Assembly (NCBI GenBank): GCA_041627475.1
Contig: JBFKQZ010000092.1
Span: forward strand, 1 to 10,687
Length of the DNA: 10,687 nucleotides
Reading direction: 5' to 3'
Source of the DNA: JBFGFG01 sp041627475
GTDB lineage: Bacteria; Actinomycetota; Nitriliruptoria; Nitriliruptorales; Nitriliruptoraceae
The notes beneath the pieces were generated by a model. That model worked only from the letters and a program-made list of their open reading frames with translations. It did not search any database and was not told the DNA's origin. Positions 6,945 through 10,687 of this stretch are shown here, one piece after another. The position numbers and the translations under genes are program-made. Every line of letters begins with the position of its first letter. Positions within the stretch are counted from its first letter, which is position 1.

Positions 6945-8098
6945 CCTCCGGCTCGACGACGCGGCTCGGACCCGCGCTCGCCTACCTGACCGCCACGCGC
7001 CTCGTCCTGAACTCGGCGCACCGGTTCGTCTACCCGTTCCTGCCGGCCATCGCCCGTGGCCTGGGCATCCCGCTGGAGCAGGCCGGGCTGCTCGTCTCCG
7101 CGCGCTCGCTCGCCGGGCTGTCGGTGCCGGTCTGGGTGCGGGCCGCGGCGGCCGGCGGGACCCGGCGAGCGGTGGGTCTCGGCCTCGCGCTGTACCTGGC
7201 GGGGGCCGCGCTCGCCGTGGGCGCGCGCGGGTTCGGCCTCGCGCTCGTCGCCTTTGTCGTGCTCGGCGTCGCGAAGCCGACGTACGACACCGGGTCGCAG
7301 GCCTACCTCAGCGACCACACGCCCTACACCCGGCGCGCGCGGGTGACGGCCGTGACCGAGCTGACCTGGGCAGGCGGCTTCCTCGTCGGCGCCCCGCTCT
7401 CGGGCTGGCTGATCGCACGCGGGGACTGGCAGCTGCCCTTCGTCGTGTTCGGTGCGCTGGGCGTCGTCGCCCTCGCGCTGCTGCCGCGGCTGCTCGCTCC
7501 CACCGCCCGGCTCGAGCAACCCCGTGCGGCCGGGGCGCGCTTCGAGCGGCGCACGACCGGCGTGATGGTGGTCGCCGCCCTGTTCTCGTTCGGGGCGGAG
7601 GTCGCGACGATCGTCTTCGGTGTCTGGTTGGAGGACGCGTTCGGCCTGTCGCTGCTCGCCCTCGGCGCGACGGCCACGGCGCTCGCGGTCGCCGAGCTCG
7701 TCGGCGAGTTGGGCGTCGTCGCCTTCGTCGACCGGATCGGCAAGCGCCGCGCGGTCCTGGTCGGGATGGCCACGTCCGCGGTGCTCTTCCTCGTCTGGCC
7801 CCTCGTCGGCGACTCGCTCGGGCTGGGCGTGGGCGCCCTCGCACTCGCACTGCTCGGCTTCGAGTTCACCATCGTCAGCTCGCTGCCCCTCGCCTCGGAG
7901 CTGCGCCCCCAGCTGCGCGCACGCACGATCGCGCAGCTCTACGTCGCCCTCAACGTCGGGCGCGCGGCCGCCGCCGCCATCGGACCCGCGGTCTACGGCT
8001 CGGTCGGCCTCTGGGGCAACGCCAGCCTCGCGGCCGGCGCGAACGTCCTGGGGATCGTCGTGCTGCTGGCGACGGTGGACGCCGAGCCGACCTCCTAG
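6941..8098 (+). CDS. MFS family permease
   Basis: 385 residues, almost wholly hydrophobic apart from loops, consistent with about 10-12 transmembrane helices. The GTG start again overlaps the preceding stop as GTGA with no separate Shine-Dalgarno, so it is co-translated with the kinase. MFS marks are basic loop sequence RARVTAVTELTWAGGFLVGAPLSGWL, resembling the helix-5 glycine-rich region of exporters, a central charged loop around RLEQPRAAGARFERRTTG, and DRIGKRR at 264-270, the repeated motif-A loop of the second half. Substrate is unknown. By context it may move the compound sensed by the FIST/kinase pair, or it may itself act in signalling. Export is suggested only weakly, by the helix-5 pattern. 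It is somewhat short for the superfamily, but both halves are present. Confidence 0.9.
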   Translation: MTSGSTTRLGPALAYLTATRLVLNSAHRFVYPFLPAIARGLGIPLEQAGLLVSARSLAGLSVPVWVRAAAAGGTRRAVGLGLALYLAGAALAVGARGFGLALVAFVVLGVAKPTYDTGSQAYLSDHTPYTRRARVTAVTELTWAGGFLVGAPLSGWLIARGDWQLPFVVFGALGVVALALLPRLLAPTARLEQPRAAGARFERRTTGVMVVAALFSFGAEVATIVFGVWLEDAFGLSLLALGATATALAVAELVGELGVVAFVDRIGKRRAVLVGMATSAVLFLVWPLVGDSLGLGVGALALALLGFEFTIVSSLPLASELRPQLRARTIAQLYVALNVGRAAAAAIGPAVYGSVGLWGNASLAAGANVLGIVVLLATVDAEPTS

Positions 8099-8101
8099 CA
8101 T
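8096..8101 (+). promoter_or_regulatory. Candidate -10 element TAGCAT before the anchored hydrolase
   Basis: TAGCAT fits TANNNT and overlaps the permease stop codon. It predicts a transcript start near 8108 and a leader of about 20 nt containing GGGA (8119-8122), 5 nt before the GTG at 8128. No clear -35 is seen. The following CGCCGGC matches the sequence after the TATGCT box upstream of glpD. Confidence 0.35.
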
Positions 8102-8127
8102 CGCCGGCCGACAGCGTTGGGAACCGC

Positions 8128-10470
8128 GTGAGATCCGCCCCCCTGTGGCTCGCGACACCGATCGTCGCCGGCATCCTCGCCACGCCGGCGGCCGCCCAGG
8201 CCTGGCCGACGTGGGACGGCGAGGCACCGTGGGAGTTCCGGTCCGGGCGCTACGACGCCGGCGAGTTCGTCTACTCCAACGGCATCCACCTGAACAAGGG
8301 CGCCAACGTCGACGGCATCCACCACGAGGAGTACTACGCGGCGACCGTGACAGGCGGCGAGCTCCCGATCGACGACCGCGACGACGTCTACCGCCACCTC
8401 ACGTACGGGGCGTTCGGAGCCGAGCGTGGCGCGACCAACGGCGACTACGAGCTGCCGCTCGACCGCGAGGCCTGGCCCGACTTCACCGCCGACCTCGCCG
8501 AGCTGCGCCTGCAGGTCGACGGCGACGACCTGCTCGTCCGCTGGCGCTTCACGTCGATGCCGCGCCCGGACGCGCAGATCGCAACCCTCGCCTTCGCGAC
8601 CGCGGGCGGTGGCGCCACGGCTGCGGCGTGGCCACACGGCGCCGCGATCGCGAGCAGCTGGGAGACGGCGGTCACGGTGTGGGGCACGGCAGGCACGGTC
8701 ACCGACGTCGGTGACCCACCCACGGCGCTGGTCGACGTCGGGGGCGCGGTGCGGGCGGGCGATCACGTGGTCGAGGCGCGCGTGCCACTGTCCGAGCTGC
8801 CGGCCGGGCCCTGGGAGCTCACGGGCGGTGCCGGCCTGGCCGACCCGGACGACCCCTCCTCGTACTGGGAGGTCCCTCCGGGCAACCCGACCGACACGGC
8901 ACCGGGCAGCGGCTTCGCCACGTCGTCGGGCAACGTCTGGTCGCTCTTGTTCGCCGACGACGACCCGTGGGTGTTCAGCGAACGCCGCCAGGCCGACCTG
9001 CTCGCGAGCGGCGACGTCAGCGACGCCTCGATCGTCGTCGACCCCGCGCTCCTCGCCAGCGGCCACACCACGCCCATCGCCCAGCAGACGGGGAGGACCT
9101 CGCGCTTCTACGCCTCGGCGTTCGACTTCGGTGACGGCATCACGCGAGGTGGGGGCAGCCCGCCGGCGTTCCTGCAGCCGCCACCCGGCGCGCCGACCCG
9201 GGACGTGGCCGTCAGCTACGAGTACACGGGGCGCCTGCAGCCCTACTCGCTGTACGTCCCGACCGGCTACGCCGCGAGCACCGGCGACTGGCCGCTCGTG
9301 CTCTACCTCCACGGCCTCAACAACTACATCTGGGAGCCGTTCGGGGTCGTCGTCGGCCTCGACGCGATGCTCGAGGAACGCGGCTACCTGCTCGCGGGCC
9401 TCCTCGGGCGTGGGGACCTGAGCTACCGCGGCCGCGGCGAGCTCGACGTCATGGAGGCGCTCGCCGACATCCAGCGGCACTACCGCGTCGACGCCGACCG
9501 CATCTACCTGATGGGCCACTCGATGGGCTCCATCGGGACGCACAACGTCTCGACCCGCAACCCCGACCTGTTCGGCGCCGTCGCCCCGTCGCAGATCGCC
9601 GCGTCGGGTCCGCTGGCCGAGAACCTGCGCCACGTGCCGTGGCTGATGATGACGTCCGTGCAGGACCCGCTCGACCCGGTCACGAACAGCGCGCAGGACA
9701 TGTACGGGCGCCTGTCCGGCCTGGGCTACGACGCACGTCTCGTCAACTACCTGGCCAAGACGCACGAGTCGTCCGCCACCTACGACACCCTGCCCGCCAT
9801 CTTCGACACCTTCGACCGCGCCCCGTTGGTCCGCGACCCCGCCGAGGTCCGCTACGTGCGCCTGCCCGACGACGACCATGCCGACCTGGGGCTCGTCCAC
9901 GACGGTGCGTACTGGGTCGACGGGATGCAGCCGGCGGATGCCGCCGGCGCGCAGCGTCTGCACGCCACGAGCCACGCAGTGGGCGATCCCGTGCTGGACC
10001 CGGCCGCCGCGACGCGTGTCGACGAGCCCGTGGACATGGGGGGCCCGTCAGGCCGCAGCGCGGCGATCCTGTCGACGACGACCCCGGCCTTCACGCCGGC
10101 GCCACCCTCGCGCAACGCGGCGACGCTCGACCTCGACAACCTCGGGGGTGTCACGCTCGACCTCGACCGCATGCAGCTCACGACGGACGGCCTCAGCCTC
10201 GAGGTCGACAGCACCGACGAGGTGGTCCTGCGCCTGCGCACCACCGATGCGGCGACCCGCGTCCTCAGCATCGACGGTGCCGAGGTCGGCGACGTCGCCC
10301 CGGCGGGCGGCGTGCTGGCGATCACCCTGCCGTCCGGCCAGCACACGGCGGTGCTCGGGGCGCGGACGGCCGCGGCTGCTCCTCCGCCGCTGCCGGCGAC
10401 CGGTGGCGGCGCGGCGGCTGCCGGGGCGCTCCTGGTCGCTGCGGGGCTCCTCCGTGCCCGGCGTCGCTGA
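8128..10470 (+). CDS. Secreted, LPXTG-anchored alpha/beta-hydrolase (esterase or S9-like peptidase)
   Basis: 780 residues. The GTG start is followed by a signal peptide (MRSAPLWLATPIVAGILA, cleavage likely after AAAQA near 25). Residues ~26-350 are a non-catalytic, beta-rich region with many Asp, Gly and aromatic residues. It may be a carbohydrate- or substrate-binding sandwich, but I do not recognise it firmly. The hydrolase core (~360-560) has SLYVPTGY at 374-381, the oxyanion motif LYLHGLNN at 392-399 and the nucleophile elbow GHSMGS at 463-468 (Ser465). Candidate triad partners are Asp513 or Asp516 and His546. A second beta-rich region occupies ~650-745. The C-terminus is a sorting signal: LPATG at 755-759, a hydrophobic segment and the tail RARRR, so sortase should link it to the wall. 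The substrate is unknown; an ester of an extracellular polymer or a peptide is possible. Confidence 0.88.
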   Translation: MRSAPLWLATPIVAGILATPAAAQAWPTWDGEAPWEFRSGRYDAGEFVYSNGIHLNKGANVDGIHHEEYYAATVTGGELPIDDRDDVYRHLTYGAFGAERGATNGDYELPLDREAWPDFTADLAELRLQVDGDDLLVRWRFTSMPRPDAQIATLAFATAGGGATAAAWPHGAAIASSWETAVTVWGTAGTVTDVGDPPTALVDVGGAVRAGDHVVEARVPLSELPAGPWELTGGAGLADPDDPSSYWEVPPGNPTDTAPGSGFATSSGNVWSLLFADDDPWVFSERRQADLLASGDVSDASIVVDPALLASGHTTPIAQQTGRTSRFYASAFDFGDGITRGGGSPPAFLQPPPGAPTRDVAVSYEYTGRLQPYSLYVPTGYAASTGDWPLVLYLHGLNNYIWEPFGVVVGLDAMLEERGYLLAGLLGRGDLSYRGRGELDVMEALADIQRHYRVDADRIYLMGHSMGSIGTHNVSTRNPDLFGAVAPSQIAASGPLAENLRHVPWLMMTSVQDPLDPVTNSAQDMYGRLSGLGYDARLVNYLAKTHESSATYDTLPAIFDTFDRAPLVRDPAEVRYVRLPDDDHADLGLVHDGAYWVDGMQPADAAGAQRLHATSHAVGDPVLDPAAATRVDEPVDMGGPSGRSAAILSTTTPAFTPAPPSRNAATLDLDNLGGVTLDLDRMQLTTDGLSLEVDSTDEVVLRLRTTDAATRVLSIDGAEVGDVAPAGGVLAITLPSGQHTAVLGARTAAAAPPPLPATGGGAAAAGALLVAAGLLRARRR

Positions 10471-10687
10471 CCTCGCGCTGCAGGTGCCGCTGCGGCGGTA
10501 CCAGGCGCGGCTGCTCGACGAGGCGCTGACCGCCGAGGGCACCTCCGACGGCAGGCTCCACCTCGTCGCACCGCCCGGCGCCGGCACGACGGTCACGGGC
10601 CTCGAGCTGATCCGCCGGCTCGGCGCACGCGCGCTGGTACTGGCCCCGACGACGACGATCGTGGAGCAGTGGCGCGACGAGGTCCGC
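10454..10687 (+). CDS. DEAD/DEAH-like helicase, N-terminal fragment (3' end beyond the window)
   Basis: 78 codons are present, open to the right edge. The GTG at 10454 overlaps the end of the hydrolase gene by 17 nt. An in-frame GTG at 10484 is an alternative. The start is not fixed by a good Shine-Dalgarno; only a G-rich run precedes it. The order of motifs is that of superfamily 2 helicases of the type III restriction/UvrB-like group: LRRYQARLLDEAL at 13-25 (adenine-contacting YQ), then VAPPGAGTT at 38-46 (motif I), then ALVLAPTTTIVEQWRDEV at 60-77 (motif Ia region). Motif I normally reads GxGKT; here position 45 is Thr (ACG), not Lys. The expected later motifs (DEAH, SAT, QxxGRxxR) fall outside the window. 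A nucleic-acid translocase role is inferred. With the lysine missing, ATPase activity is uncertain. Confidence 0.78.
   Translation, partial: MPGVADLALQVPLRRYQARLLDEALTAEGTSDGRLHLVAPPGAGTTVTGLELIRRLGARALVLAPTTTIVEQWRDEVR

Noticed and set aside
8095..9975. 626-codon minus-strand open frame opposite the anchored hydrolase
   Set aside because: No motif, and Arg/Val/Gly/Asp-rich. The plus-strand gene has a signal peptide, catalytic serine motif and sorting signal.
1..10687. CRISPR array, insertion sequence, tRNA/rRNA, phage or integrase genes
   Set aside because: I saw no regularly spaced direct repeats, terminal inverted repeats with a transposase, structural RNA sequence or recombinase motif. 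Base composition is even across the window, giving no sign of a recent insertion.

Overview
The window is very G+C-rich, with G or C at almost every third codon position, and many starts are GTG or TTG. Cell-wall-binding-repeat-2 (CWB2) surface proteins, an LPXTG protein, SURF1 and candidate TANNNT -10 boxes close to start codons all suggest an aerobic Gram-positive actinobacterium. A deep-branching lineage such as Nitriliruptoria/Euzebyales, where CWB2 proteins are common, is a reasonable guess but is not proven by the sequence.

Layout: (1) 1-1278, minus strand: 3'-truncated gene for a secreted zinc metalloprotease (HELGHALGLAH motif) fused to CWB2 wall-binding repeats. (2) 1279-1481: divergent intergenic region with a consensus TTGACA, a perfect 12-bp palindrome, a GC hairpin and a TATGCT box. 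(3) 1482-3182: FAD-dependent glycerol-3-phosphate dehydrogenase (glpD). (4) 3200-3958: SURF1 cytochrome-oxidase assembly factor, possibly leaderless. (5) 4024-8098: three genes joined by two GTGA stop/start overlaps, encoding a FIST sensory protein, a soluble double-GAF histidine kinase and an MFS permease. (6) 8128-10470: large secreted alpha/beta-hydrolase with a C-terminal LPATG sortase signal. (7) 10454 to the right edge: start of a helicase-like P-loop protein whose Walker A lysine is replaced by threonine.

How the genes may work together: glpD and SURF1 both serve the aerobic respiratory chain, one feeding electrons into quinone and the other helping assemble the terminal oxidase. FIST, kinase and permease look like one co-translated unit: a ligand sensor, a kinase that can receive its signal, and a transporter. 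No response regulator is visible, so the output is unknown. The first and sixth genes both encode wall-attached exoenzymes but use different anchoring systems (CWB2 versus sortase).

The most interesting items are the FIST/GAF-kinase/MFS unit, the palindrome in the divergent promoter region, the architecture of the anchored hydrolase, and the lysine-less Walker A. I see no tRNA, rRNA, CRISPR array, insertion sequence or phage gene.
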